Origin: Neorhodopirellula pilleata
GTDB taxonomy: Bacteria > Planctomycetota > Planctomycetia > Pirellulales > Pirellulaceae
Assembly: GCF_007859915.1 (NCBI RefSeq)
Contig: NZ_SJPM01000005.1
Span: 248,001-312,000 of the forward strand
Direction: 5' to 3'
DNA length: 64,000 nucleotides
Under the pieces are notes generated by a model, which was given only the letters and a program-made list of their open reading frames with translations, did not search any database and was not told the DNA's origin. A program made the position numbers and the translations under genes. Position 1 is the first letter of the stretch, and each line of letters opens with the position of its first letter. Positions 34,954 through 43,831 of this stretch are shown piece after piece.

Positions 34954-36840
34954 TTATCGAACTAAGCCCTGGGCACGTAATCGTTTGATTTGGGCCGGCG
35001 ATTCCCATTGGGGAGTTTGCCAAATGCTGGGTGGGCGATTGTTCTTTTGCATGAATTTCTGAGTGAACGGTGACGCCCCGCTGGGAACGTTTGAACGACT
35101 GTTCCCAGAATTGGAAAACTGGTTTCGCTGATTGCTTTGGTTGGATTGTTGAAATCCGTTGTTGGACGAAAACTGATTCGATGTCTGCGGGGTCGCGCTG
35201 CGGAATTGCGATTGAACCGGGGCCGGCTGCTGTGAGAATCGTTGCGGCTGCTGCGAAAACTGAGATTGGGACGACGCAAAGCCGTTCGATGGGACCGACG
35301 ACGTCGGCTGGGACGACGATGGCTGGGTCAACGAGGAGGATGTCGATTGTGAAGGCGAAAACGAGCCGGAATTGCTGACGACGGATGATGTCGGTCTCGA
35401 GACGCCCGAAGCGGGTTGGGCTGCCGATTGGACCGTTTGAGCCGAAGCGATCGGCGAGGACGCTGTTTCGGAGGACGGCTTTCTAAACGCATCCTTGGAA
35501 ACCCAACCTTGAATCGAATTGTTGTCGTGAATCGACTCGATCCACAGCCAATCTCCCTGCGATAAGGTCACCAACGCGATTTGGTTTTTTCTTGCCGTGG
35601 CTTTGGACTCATTGCCGACCTTGAGGCTTACCGAATCCATCAGGATTGACATGTGGACGCCTTCTTCGCCACATGCTTGGTAATCCAATATCGCCCGCTC
35701 AATGTCCCGATCTTGGCGTCGTGTCAAATATGCCACACCTCGGTTGCGCCGCACCTTGAGTTGTTGTTCCTTGCTCAGGCTGGAGTCATTGATCAGCACC
35801 GTGTAGGCTTCGATGGCAAGATCATAATCCCCCTCGTTCAGGAATGTATCGGCTTGCCGCATCAGGGAAGAATCCAATAACAAAGTGTCTGGGGAAGTGG
35901 CTTCAGACGTCGGATTCGGGAGGTCTCCCAAAACAGGCGCCGGAATTTCGAGATCGGAAGTGTTTGCTGATTGCAAAGATCCGCTCTCGATTTTCATTGC
36001 GACCTGGTTCAACTCCACACGGTCGACATCGACTTCAGGCGGCCGTAAATAGAACGCGTCGAGCGATGCGTCCAGGTTCAACCAGGGGCGTTGGCCGGTT
36101 GCCTTTCGCACGGCCGCGCTGGCGGTGAAAAACACGTCTCGCAATAATAGTCCGGTCGATGGACGCTGTGAGAACGCTTTGGCCAACTCGGTCGTGTACG
36201 GCGAGTTCGCCCCTGAGCCATCGAGGGCCGTATCGCCAGGGGAGGTGGCGTAAGCGATCAATGTCCCCTCGGGAATGACTTGGGCGGGTGCCAATCCACG
36301 GTTCGCCGAACTGCGGTTCCAGGCTCGCTGAAACGGATTGTCTCGGCAGCAGTCCAGGACGACGACATTCATGTTGCTCGCCGAAGAATACAAGGAGTCG
36401 ACAACGTAGTTTTGCGACACCGTTTTGTATTTCACTGCCGTTTCATCGTGCAGTTTGGCGTCGATCGGCACTAAGTAGTTTTCGCCATTGATTTGCAAAC
36501 CGTGCCCGGCAAAGAAAAACAGCGCCAATCCGTTCTTGGGAACCCGGTGGCAAAAACCGGCGATCTCCTGGTCCATTTGTTGTTGCGTTTGATCAATCAA
36601 CGTCGTGACCTGAAAACCGAGGCTTTCCAATGTTGACCCCATCAGGCGGGCATCGTTGGCCGGGTTGGCCAAGGCACCGTTGGGATACGACGCATTGCCA
36701 ATGACTAGCGCGTGCATGGACTCCGCGCTCGCCGACGGGCTGGCCAACGCCAAAACGCATGTCCAAAAAGCGATCCAGAATCCGGCCGCGTTTGCCCGCC
36801 AGACGTGGGTGGACTGACGACTTAAGTACAGCGTGTTCAT
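34954..36840 (-). CDS. Secreted caspase-like (C14) protein with SH3-type domain and disordered tail
   Basis: A signal peptide (WIAFWTCVLALASPSASAE) leads into a caspase-fold domain (about 43-265). The catalytic pair is His113 in FFFAGHGLQ and Cys164/165 in VVLDCCRDNPF. A TPR-like segment follows (about 340-395), then an SH3-like domain (LSQGDWLWIESIHDNNSIQG, about 425-455), and a ~150-residue Ser/Gln/Asn-rich disordered tail (QSTSSSLTQPSSSQPTSS and similar). Metacaspase-like enzymes cleave after basic residues or act in stress signalling. Export of the protease and its Q/S-rich tail suggest an envelope or extracellular job, which is inference. Confidence 0.88.
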   Translation of the reverse strand: MNTLYLSRQSTHVWRANAAGFWIAFWTCVLALASPSASAESMHALVIGNASYPNGALANPANDARLMGSTLESLGFQVTTLIDQTQQQMDQEIAGFCHRVPKNGLALFFFAGHGLQINGENYLVPIDAKLHDETAVKYKTVSQNYVVDSLYSSASNMNVVVLDCCRDNPFQRAWNRSSANRGLAPAQVIPEGTLIAYATSPGDTALDGSGANSPYTTELAKAFSQRPSTGLLLRDVFFTASAAVRKATGQRPWLNLDASLDAFYLRPPEVDVDRVELNQVAMKIESGSLQSANTSDLEIPAPVLGDLPNPTSEATSPDTLLLDSSLMRQADTFLNEGDYDLAIEAYTVLINDSSLSKEQQLKVRRNRGVAYLTRRQDRDIERAILDYQACGEEGVHMSILMDSVSLKVGNESKATARKNQIALVTLSQGDWLWIESIHDNNSIQGWVSKDAFRKPSSETASSPIASAQTVQSAAQPASGVSRPTSSVVSNSGSFSPSQSTSSSLTQPSSSQPTSSVPSNGFASSQSQFSQQPQRFSQQPAPVQSQFRSATPQTSNQFSSNNGFQQSNQSNQRNQFSNSGNSRSNVPSGASPFTQKFMQKNNRPPSIWQTPQWESPAQIKRLRAQGLVR

Positions 36841-37049
36841 CTTCTAGTCTTCCGAAGTTGGTTCTGCTGGGAAATGGCGGCAGTCTGTTGGGATTGATTG
36901 CCCTACTGACTGCCCCCTCTAAGAGGGTATCGCATTTTCCTCGGGCTTTGAATCCTTTTCTTACAAAAATTAAATGCAAAAAAAAGAGGCTTACCGGCCA
37001 AACTTGCAATCTTTGGGTAGCGAAACCCGCTATGAGTTTCGGCCCGGTG

Positions 37050-37132
37050 TCTTGTTCCAACGTTAAGTTCGCGTTGGCATATGGTGGCACGGCGGTCCCC
37101 GCCGTGTTTCACGGTGGAGACCACCGTGCCAC
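37050..37132. repeat. Palindromic element with TCTTGTTCCAACG prefix
   Basis: A 29-base prefix, TCTTGTTCCAACGTTAAGTT then CGCGTTGGC, is also present at 63083 with one change. It is followed by a hairpin whose arms are GTGGCACGG(C)GGTC and GACC(A)CCGTGCCAC (37084-37132), with a smaller inner palindrome. It ends 4 bases before the stop codon of the gene at 37137. Confidence 0.75.
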
Positions 37133-37136
37133 GATG

Positions 37137-37448
37137 CTAGGCGGCTCGGACCGGTGGTGCGGCGTGAGGACGCACGCTGGCGGTCTCTTCCAGGATCTCG
37201 CGGATCGCGATCGCCTGCTCCGCAGCCGGTTGAGAAAGATCCAAGAACAGGATGCGGCGACCTCGAATCTCGCACCACGTGCTGCCGCCACCACCCTGCG
37301 AATTGCCCAGCGGCTCGCCGCGAACTTCAAATCCGTGCTGGCGTGCGATCCGGGTCAGCCGAGCTAATCGGTCCAGGACGTTCTCGTCTTGCGTTGCCGC
37401 TGCGGACTTTGGAACTTGGTAGCGAATGGTTCGAGTCGGGTCAGGCAA
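37137..37448 (-). CDS. Conserved hypothetical protein (103 aa)
   Basis: No family name comes to mind. The 103-residue soluble protein has a TTG start, an alpha/beta pattern and a GGGGSTWCEIRGRRILFLDL core followed by AAEQAIAIREILEE. The codon pattern looks coding, and the ILFLDLSQPAAEQ stretch is reminiscent of small planctomycete proteins. It is divergent from the histidine kinase and lies between a palindromic element and that gene. Confidence 0.6.
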   Translation of the reverse strand: MPDPTRTIRYQVPKSAAATQDENVLDRLARLTRIARQHGFEVRGEPLGNSQGGGGSTWCEIRGRRILFLDLSQPAAEQAIAIREILEETASVRPHAAPPVRAA

Positions 37449-37607
37449 TCGGGCGTCCCCCGGTAAGGTTTGACGGTCACACGATTGCGGTTTATCAGAT
37501 CACACACGGTCGTCGATAGATAGGTCAGACGGGATTGTCCGGGTCGCAACACCTTGCATTCCTATTCAGAATTATCCGATTGAATCGCCTTAGCACCCCA
37601 AGCTCTC

Positions 37608-38399
37608 ATGCCGGACACCCATCCCATCACGCCGCCGGACGCTCAGACGCAAATCACAGCGCTGAAGAATCAAGTCCGCCACATGCAAAGCCTCGCGTCA
37701 TTGGGCGAACTGACGGGCACGGCGACTCATGAGTTCAATAACGTGCTGATGACTGTCATCAATTACGCCAAGTTGGGATTGAGAAATCAAGACGCCGAGA
37801 GTCGTGACAAAGCGCTAACGAGAATCCTGGCGGCATCGGAGCGGGCGGCCAAAATCACAAACACGATCCTCGCCCAGGCTCGCAATCGAACCGATGCCAA
37901 GGAGCCGACCGACTTGGTCGCCCTAATCAATGACACGATGATCTTACTGCAACGTGAAATGCAAAAGTACCGCATCAGTGTCGATACCGAACTGGCTGCG
38001 GGCCTGCCATTGGTTCCGGTTAGCGGAAATCAGATCCAGCGATTGCTGCTCAACTTGATGACGAACGCACGTCAAGCGATGGGCGAAGGCGGATCTCTTC
38101 TGATCCGCTTAGCGCCAGTCTTCGATGCCAGCGGTCAAACGGTTTCGGTCGAGTTGACCGTTCGAGACTCCGGCACGGGCATTCCCGCAGATGTATTGCC
38201 GCGAATCTTTGATCCGTTCTTTTCGACTAAATCCGGTCCCGACGAATCCGGCAAAGGCGGCACGGGCCTGGGATTGGCCGCTTGCAAAGAAATCGTCGAC
38301 GAACACGACGGCAAGATTCGGGTGGAAAGCTCGGTCGGCCGCGGCACGGCGTTCATCATTCGCTTGCCAATCCAATCTCAGCAACAAGCGGCCGCTTGA
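37608..38399 (+). CDS. Sensor histidine kinase (NtrB-like, cytosolic)
   Basis: The 263-residue protein has a HisKA-type dimerisation region with phospho-acceptor His41 in TATHEFNNVLM and an HATPase_c domain: N-box NLMTNARQAM, G1-box DSGTGIPADV, F-box FDPFFSTK, G2-box GKGGTGLGLA. There is no membrane segment and no sensory domain beyond a short N-terminal coiled coil (TQITALKNQVRHMQSL), so the input may be a bound protein. No response regulator is adjacent; the gene overlaps nothing and is followed after 1 base by thiD. Confidence 0.9.
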   Translation: MPDTHPITPPDAQTQITALKNQVRHMQSLASLGELTGTATHEFNNVLMTVINYAKLGLRNQDAESRDKALTRILAASERAAKITNTILAQARNRTDAKEPTDLVALINDTMILLQREMQKYRISVDTELAAGLPLVPVSGNQIQRLLLNLMTNARQAMGEGGSLLIRLAPVFDASGQTVSVELTVRDSGTGIPADVLPRIFDPFFSTKSGPDESGKGGTGLGLAACKEIVDEHDGKIRVESSVGRGTAFIIRLPIQSQQQAAA

Positions 38400-38400
38400 C

Positions 38401-39270
38401 ATGGCGGGTTCTGAAGACCGCAAGGTTGAAATCGCACCGCACGCGATCGCATTGACGATCGCCGGTTCCGACCCCAGCGGCGGTGCCGGTCTGCAAGCGG
38501 ACTTAAAGGCGTTTCAGCAAAACGGTGTGTACGGGATGGCGGTGGTCACCTTACTGACCGTGCAGAACACCTTGGGAGTGGGTAAGGTCGAAATGCTATC
38601 GCCGGAATTGATCGGCGAACAAATCGATGCAGTGTTGTCGGACATACCGCCGCGATGTATCAAAACCGGCGCACTCGGGAACGCGGCGATCATCGCATGT
38701 GTCGCCGACAAACTCCACGCGATGCGAGAACGTATCGATCCATCAGACTGTTTGATCGTCGTCGACCCGGTTATGGTCAGCAAACACGGCGATCGATTGA
38801 TCGACGATGACGCGGTGGCCGCCTATCACGATGAGCTTTTGCCGCTCGCCGATCTGATCACGCCGAATCGTTTCGAAGCCGAACGATTGTTGCAGCGCGG
38901 CATCGGTACCAAGATCGATGACCTGCTCGCCGCAACCCAAGACTTGCAAGACTTCGGACCCACCGCCGTGCTTCTTAAAGCCGGCGCAGTCGACGGGCAG
39001 CAAATGCATGTCTTTACCGAACCAGAACAGTTGGTCACGCTCACGGTCGATCGCTACTCCGACGCCCACACGCACGGCGCGGGCTGTTCGCTTTCGGCGG
39101 TAATCGCAGCTCGTTTGGCGTTGTCGTCACCGCAAGACGACCAGGCGACTCGGATGCGCGAGGCAATCGACTTTGCGATCGCGGCAGTCAACCACGCGAT
39201 CCACTTTGCACCCAAATACGGTCACGGCTGCGGCCCCATCGAATCTCGATTGCTGCACTTCGGCGACTAG
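38401..39270 (+). CDS. thiD: Hydroxymethylpyrimidine/phosphomethylpyrimidine kinase
   Basis: ThiD phosphorylates HMP and HMP-P for thiamine synthesis. The 289-residue protein has the PfkB-like ThiD signature: LTIAGSDPSGGAGLQADLKA, then VVDPVMVSKHGD, LITPNRFEAERLL and the active-site region DAHTHGAGCSLSAVIAARLA. A longer frame starts at 38191 but overlaps the kinase; the ATG at 38401 is used. Its stop TAG lies in a CTAGTG motif that looks like the end of a palindromic element. Confidence 0.95.
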   Translation: MAGSEDRKVEIAPHAIALTIAGSDPSGGAGLQADLKAFQQNGVYGMAVVTLLTVQNTLGVGKVEMLSPELIGEQIDAVLSDIPPRCIKTGALGNAAIIACVADKLHAMRERIDPSDCLIVVDPVMVSKHGDRLIDDDAVAAYHDELLPLADLITPNRFEAERLLQRGIGTKIDDLLAATQDLQDFGPTAVLLKAGAVDGQQMHVFTEPEQLVTLTVDRYSDAHTHGAGCSLSAVIAARLALSSPQDDQATRMREAIDFAIAAVNHAIHFAPKYGHGCGPIESRLLHFGD

Positions 39271-39415
39271 TGGTCTGTCACAGCTTCGGGTTTCGATGAG
39301 GACTAAATCAACAGCCCGCTAGGCCATCGGCTCACAAAAACTGACGAACGCACTAAATCAACAGCCCGCTAGGCGTTCGGCTCACACTAGAATTAAATTT
39401 TGACGAAGCGTTAGA
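39268..39415. repeat. Degraded palindromic-element remnants
   Basis: CTAGTGGTCTG at the thiD stop is followed by TTCGGGTTTCGATGAGGAC, then two copies of CTAAATCAACAGCCCGCTAG (39304 and 39353), and finally AATTTTGACGAAGCGTTAG. These are end fragments of the nested family at 24179, without the core hairpin. Confidence 0.7.
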
Positions 39416-39430
39416 TACTTCCGGCAGCCC

Positions 39431-40527
39431 TTACCACCAGACGCCGAAGTTTCCGAAGCGGAGTCCCCCGCCGTCGTAGCCGTAACCGTATCCACGTCCG
39501 AAATTGCCATAGTAGGGACGACCGCCGTATCGATAGTACGAATTGCCGTGTCGGGGGCTGCGATTGAGGCCAGAATGATAACCGCTGCGATAGCGGCTTC
39601 GCCAATCGTAGTAGTCGTTGTCCCAGTCGCGGCCACGATTCCAGCGTCCACGATCCCCGTTCCAACGGTCGCGATTCCCGTCCCAACGTTCGCGATCTCC
39701 GTCCCAACGTTCGCGATCTCCGTCCCAACGGTCGCGATCTCCGTCCCAACGGTCTCCGCGACGTTGATCACGCTGGACGACTAGCATCGTTCCATTGGCC
39801 GGCGTCGGTGAGTGCAGGCGGAACGATACGTCATCGTTCGTCCGCATCTCTTGGACTTGCTGTTCTAGATCGCGGATGCGTTGCCGCATTTCATCGAGCG
39901 TCTCGCTAAAGAATTCCGACGACTCGCCTCGGTTTTCGTTGGGGATCGAATCGCCACGCGATGCATTCATCGCTTGCTGTCGAAATCGCAAGGGTGCATC
40001 TTCTTTATCGCCCAGTGTGACATTCAGCTGGCTTGGTTCGCCGTCGCGTTTGACCGTTAGTTGAATTTTCGAGCCCGGCCCCATCTCTTCGATGCTTTCA
40101 GCGAACGACCGAATATCACGGACATGACCCCAAGCCAAGCTTGATGACTCGCCGGTGGTCGCTCGGCACGAGTAGCGAGGGTGACTTCACGTTGAATCGT
40201 GTTGCCTCGTCGCCACAGCGTCACATCGACCTTGTCACCGCCCTTTACTTTTTTCAGCGAGGACACCAGTTGTTTCGGGGTTGAGACGCTATCTCCATTG
40301 ACTGAAAGAATGTAATCGCCGTGGGTGATCCCGGCTTCGTCGGCGGGGCTGGCCCATACCGTGTCGAGCACACAGACGCCCTCTCCGATTGCCGACCAAG
40401 GGCGGCCTTGAGACTGTTTCACGGACATAAATCTTTGGCTCCAGGTAAGGGAATGGGATTGTAAAAACGGCTCGTGTTTACCAGCCGATCGATTGCCAGA
40501 AACCGCACGCAAACATTGCGCCTTCAT
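39431..40527 (-). pseudogene. PDZ-domain protein broken by an internal deletion / frameshift
   Basis: Two overlapping frames on the same strand each carry part of one protein. The upstream frame (40057-40527) has a full PDZ domain (LDTVWASPADEAGITHGDYI, then LSVNGDSVST) ending in REVTLATRAERPPASHQAWLG. The downstream frame (39431-40138) resumes with HVRDIRSFAESIEEMGPGSK, the end of a second PDZ domain, and continues as a coiled coil, a GDRDRWDGDRERWDGDRERW-like repeat and a Tyr/Gly-rich tail. The middle of the second PDZ is missing and the frame shifts at a GCTTGGCTTGG direct repeat near 40136. It is therefore read as a pseudogene, though two separate small proteins are possible. Confidence 0.65.
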
Positions 40528-40724
40528 GGCGTTTGAAAGTCCTCAATGGTTCGGCCGACACGAAACCGTTTCCTCAATTGCTGGCATGCGTGGAGTGACG
40601 GACTGAACTGGCCTCAGCGTGAAGGCGGGCAATTCGCCTGGACTTTGCCGACTGATGTTGGTTAGATTGACGTCGATAACCAGCCTTCCCAGGCTTTCCC
40701 TGTTTCTCTGAAAGGATTCGCCGC

Positions 40725-41504
40725 GTGTTTGTTGCCGCTTCGACTTTATGTTGGCCCGATCTTGAACTTCAGGCTGCGATCGAGCTGCTCCAAGATCTCG
40801 AATTCACGGCCGTGGAAATTGCCGTTCAAGAGTCCGTCGGCCCGATTCGGCCGGATGAGTTGCTCGAGGACGAAGACCGGGCCGTTCAGATCCTTCGGTC
40901 TTCGCACCGGATGGACATCAGCGGCTACCGGCTGGAATTGGCCAGCACGGGGGAGCAGCACTACGAACAGTTTCACGCGATGTGTCGCATCGCCAAAGCC
41001 ACTAAAGTGGTCAATATTTCTGTCCCCTCGGCCGAGAAGGGGACACCGTTCAACGAGGAAGTCGAGCACCTGCGGAAACTCGTCGCGATCGCCGAGGGCG
41101 AAGGCGTTCGATTGAGCGTTCGCTGCATGTTGGGTTGTCTCAGCGAAGATCCCGATACCCTGTTGGTGCTTTGTAACAATGTCGACGGCCTCGGTGTCGC
41201 GTTGGATCCGTCGGTTTCGATGGTTGCCGCCGGAGACAATCCCGCGATCGCCAAAGCCATGGCGGTGGGCAAGGGATTCGATCAGCTTTTGAAATTTGTT
41301 ACCAACGTGCAGTTGCGTGATACGCGCAAAGACCAATTTCAAGTCAGTGTCGGACAAGGCGAAATCGACTACGGTAAAATCGTCACTCAGCTTGAGCGAG
41401 AAAAGTACAAGCGAGCTTTGACCGTGGACATGGTCCCGATGGACGACTTCGATCACCGTATTGAACTGCGGAAGCTGCGACGATTGCTCGAGTCGTTGAT
41501 TTAG
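40725..41504 (+). CDS. Sugar phosphate isomerase/epimerase-like TIM-barrel protein
   Basis: The 259-residue protein begins at GTG (AAAGGA eight bases upstream). The pattern FVAASTLCWPDLELQAAIEL, FTAVEIAV, VVNISVPSAE, GVALDPSV and FVTNVQLRDTRKDQFQVSVG matches the xylose-isomerase-like / AP-endonuclease-2 TIM barrel. The expected metal-binding His/Glu/Asp are partly visible (D..S, QLRD, GQGEIDYG). Substrate is unknown. The last codons (TCG TTG ATT TAG) coincide with the inner end of the palindromic repeat, so the stop codon is supplied by the element. Confidence 0.78.
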   Translation: MFVAASTLCWPDLELQAAIELLQDLEFTAVEIAVQESVGPIRPDELLEDEDRAVQILRSSHRMDISGYRLELASTGEQHYEQFHAMCRIAKATKVVNISVPSAEKGTPFNEEVEHLRKLVAIAEGEGVRLSVRCMLGCLSEDPDTLLVLCNNVDGLGVALDPSVSMVAAGDNPAIAKAMAVGKGFDQLLKFVTNVQLRDTRKDQFQVSVGQGEIDYGKIVTQLEREKYKRALTVDMVPMDDFDHRIELRKLRRLLESLI

Positions 41505-41650
41505 TCTTCATCGAAACCCGAAGCGTGAGCGAGGGATACATACAAAGGACTTAATAGCGATGAATCCCTCGCTCACGCTTCGGGTTACGATTAAATCAAC
41601 ACGCGGCTAGTGCCGTCGGCTCACTAAATCAACACGCCGTCACGCGTCGG
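41495..41650. repeat. Palindromic element overlapping the stop codon of the epimerase gene
   Basis: GTTGATTTAGTCTTCATCG starts in the last codons of the gene, then the core hairpin (AACCCGAAGCGTGAGCGAGG and its complement) and AAATCAACACGCGGCTAG (to 41610). A partial second end (ACTAAATCAACACGCCGTC) follows. The outer CTAGTGCTTTGTC ends are missing. Confidence 0.9.
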
Positions 41651-41701
41651 GTTATGATGCAGACTAAACCAACGGGCCCTCACGCGCCGGGGTTAACCAA
41701 A

Positions 41702-41735
41702 CAAAAAACCACGCGAAGCTTGCACCTCGCGTGGT
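41702..41735 (-). terminator. Rho-independent terminator of the YTV gene
   Basis: On the minus strand AACCACGCGA and TCGCGTGGTT form a 10-bp stem followed by a run of T (TTTTTTG). It lies 66 bases after the stop of the YTV-repeat gene and points the same way. Confidence 0.85.
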
Positions 41736-41800
41736 TTCTCTGGGTCGTTGATGAAACAGACCCGAGCGATCAAACGCTCAAGGCCGATTCACTGCTTGAA

Positions 41801-43831
41801 CTAGTTTCCGCAGGTCGTGCAACCGCTGCCGGTTGCTGGGATGACCATCGGAGCCGATTCCATGACCGGGGCACTTTCGTAGCTCACAGCGGCTGGTGCG
41901 CTGTAAACGGGAACTTGCACGGTGGTTGGAACTTGCTTGCAAACTTGAACTTGAACTTCCTTCATCGTCGTTACAGGAACGCAGACGGAGTACTCTTCTG
42001 GCACTTCTTCGGTGACGGTGTCATAGACGGTTACGTTGTAGGTGCGAGTACGGGTTTCAGGAACACACACGGTGTACGAAACTTCGCGTGAGCGTTGTTG
42101 CGTTTCCATGCGGGTCTTGTTGACCGTACGAGTACGCTCTTCGGTCGTCATGGTCGTTTGAGGAACCATACGGGTACGAGTTTCGGTACGGTAGTTCGTG
42201 ACTTCGTACGAACGCTCGCGGGTTTCCTGACGGCATTTTTGGACCGAGATGGTGCGTGAGCGTTGCTCGGTTACCATTTCGCAATACGGAACTTCGCGGG
42301 TGCGGGTTTCCATACGAGTCTTGTTGACAGGAACCATACGGGTCTTGGTTTCTGTCGTCATGGTCGTCACGGGAACTTCGCGGGTGCGGGTTTCCATGCG
42401 GGTCTTGGTGACAGGAACTTCGCGGGTGCGTTCTTCGGTGCGGTACTTGGTGACGGTATAGTCACGAGTACGCGTTTCTTGACGGCACTTTTGAACAGCA
42501 ACCATACGGCTGCGGGTTTCGGTGCGGTACTTGGTCACGTTGACCATGCGCTGACGAGTTTCGGCCCGCATCTTGGTAACCGGAACCATACGGGTCTGCG
42601 TTTGGCAGGTGTACGAGGTCACGGTGTAAGAGTAAGGAACTTGCTCGGTGGTACGTTGATACGAGGTCGTTGGGACCTGTTCGGTGACCACGTTAGGAAC
42701 GTAAACCTTACGATAGGTAACGGCCGGGGCACACGCTGGAGCAGGAGCGGCGCAGCCACAGCTGCTTTCGCATCCGCCACATCCGCCGCAAGGGCTTCCG
42801 CAGCTGCTGGTTTCGCAACCACAACCTGAAGCAACCGGAGCGGCCTCAACGGCTTGGCACTGGTAGCTGCCCAAGTCTTTGGTGACCGTTCGCATCGTGG
42901 TCACTGGGACGCACTTGCTAACGGTACGGTAAGCGGTCTTGGTTTCTTGAACCGGAACGCGAACGGTGTACGACTGAGCAACTTGCTCGGTGTACGGAAC
43001 TTGAACGGTGTACGTTTGAGCGACTTGCTCGGTGTAAGGAACGGTCACATTGTACGACTGTTCAACTTGCTCGGTGTACGGAACGTTGACCGTGTACGTT
43101 TGCGTTTGAGTTTCCGTGTAAGGAACTTGAACGCTGTACGTTTGGGTCATCGTTTCGGTGTACGGAACCGACACTTCGTAAGTTTGAGTTTGCGTGGTCG
43201 TCACAGGAACCTGGACGGTGTAGCTTTGCTCAACTTGCTCGGTGTAAGGAACACAAACTTGGTACGATTCGGTGCGAGTCTTTTGGACGGGCACTTGAAC
43301 TGTGTAAGTTTGCTCGACTTGCTCGGTGTAAGGAACGTTGACCGTGTAAGACTGAGTCTTGGTCTCGGTGTAAGGAACCGACACGTCGTAGGACTGTTCG
43401 ACTTCAGTCGTCACAGGAACCTGAACGGTGTAGGTTTCTTCTTCGGTGTAAGGAACCGCGACTTGAACGTCGTAGGTTTCCGTACGAGTTTGAGTTTGAG
43501 GAACGTTGACAGTGTACTCTTGTTGTTTGGTTTCAACACGAGCGACCTGTTTGGTCACGCTCTTCATACGGGTCTGGGTTTGACGCTGGTACGAGGTGGT
43601 GGGAACCATACGGGTTTCCGTCACGTACTGTGAACGCATGACCGTTTGCGTTTCGTAGCTCACTTGCGGGGCACAACCACCGCCGGAGCCGTAGGCGACT
43701 GCGCTACCTTCGGCAGCACATCCGCTGCCGCTGGCGCATCCGCCGCAATCTCCGCATCCTGCGTAAGCTGACACGGCGAACACGATCGTCGCGGTGACGC
43801 TTAAAAACATCCTTAATACATTCGACTTCAT
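41801..43831 (-). CDS. Planctomycete YTV-repeat cell-envelope protein
   Basis: The 676-residue exported protein starts at an ATG with GGAGGG seven bases upstream and a signal peptide (MFLSVTATIVFAVSAYA). Then: a Cys-rich segment (GCGDCGGCASGSGC), an N-terminal repeat array (about 14 units like QSYTVQVPYTEQVE), a second Cys-rich segment (CGCETSSCGSPCGGCGG), and a C-terminal array (units like TRTREVPVTKTRME), with a short YTV-like end and another Cys. The YTV domain was named in Rhodopirellula and is found in cell-wall preparations, so a structural, disulfide-linked role is likely. The first array is Glu/Gln/Thr-rich, the second Arg/Lys-rich. Confidence 0.9.
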   Translation of the reverse strand: MKSNVLRMFLSVTATIVFAVSAYAGCGDCGGCASGSGCAAEGSAVAYGSGGGCAPQVSYETQTVMRSQYVTETRMVPTTSYQRQTQTRMKSVTKQVARVETKQQEYTVNVPQTQTRTETYDVQVAVPYTEEETYTVQVPVTTEVEQSYDVSVPYTETKTQSYTVNVPYTEQVEQTYTVQVPVQKTRTESYQVCVPYTEQVEQSYTVQVPVTTTQTQTYEVSVPYTETMTQTYSVQVPYTETQTQTYTVNVPYTEQVEQSYNVTVPYTEQVAQTYTVQVPYTEQVAQSYTVRVPVQETKTAYRTVSKCVPVTTMRTVTKDLGSYQCQAVEAAPVASGCGCETSSCGSPCGGCGGCESSCGCAAPAPACAPAVTYRKVYVPNVVTEQVPTTSYQRTTEQVPYSYTVTSYTCQTQTRMVPVTKMRAETRQRMVNVTKYRTETRSRMVAVQKCRQETRTRDYTVTKYRTEERTREVPVTKTRMETRTREVPVTTMTTETKTRMVPVNKTRMETRTREVPYCEMVTEQRSRTISVQKCRQETRERSYEVTNYRTETRTRMVPQTTMTTEERTRTVNKTRMETQQRSREVSYTVCVPETRTRTYNVTVYDTVTEEVPEEYSVCVPVTTMKEVQVQVCKQVPTTVQVPVYSAPAAVSYESAPVMESAPMVIPATGSGCTTCGN

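Noticed and set aside
36759..37367. Plus-strand frame spanning the palindrome at 37050
   Set aside because: It crosses the caspase gene start and a repeat element and shows no family signature.
42263..43633. Long plus-strand open frames opposite the YTV gene (42263-42829 and 42854-43633)
   Set aside because: They mirror the repetitive codon pattern of the YTV gene, have no signal or domain, and the minus-strand gene has a good ribosome site, signal peptide and terminator.
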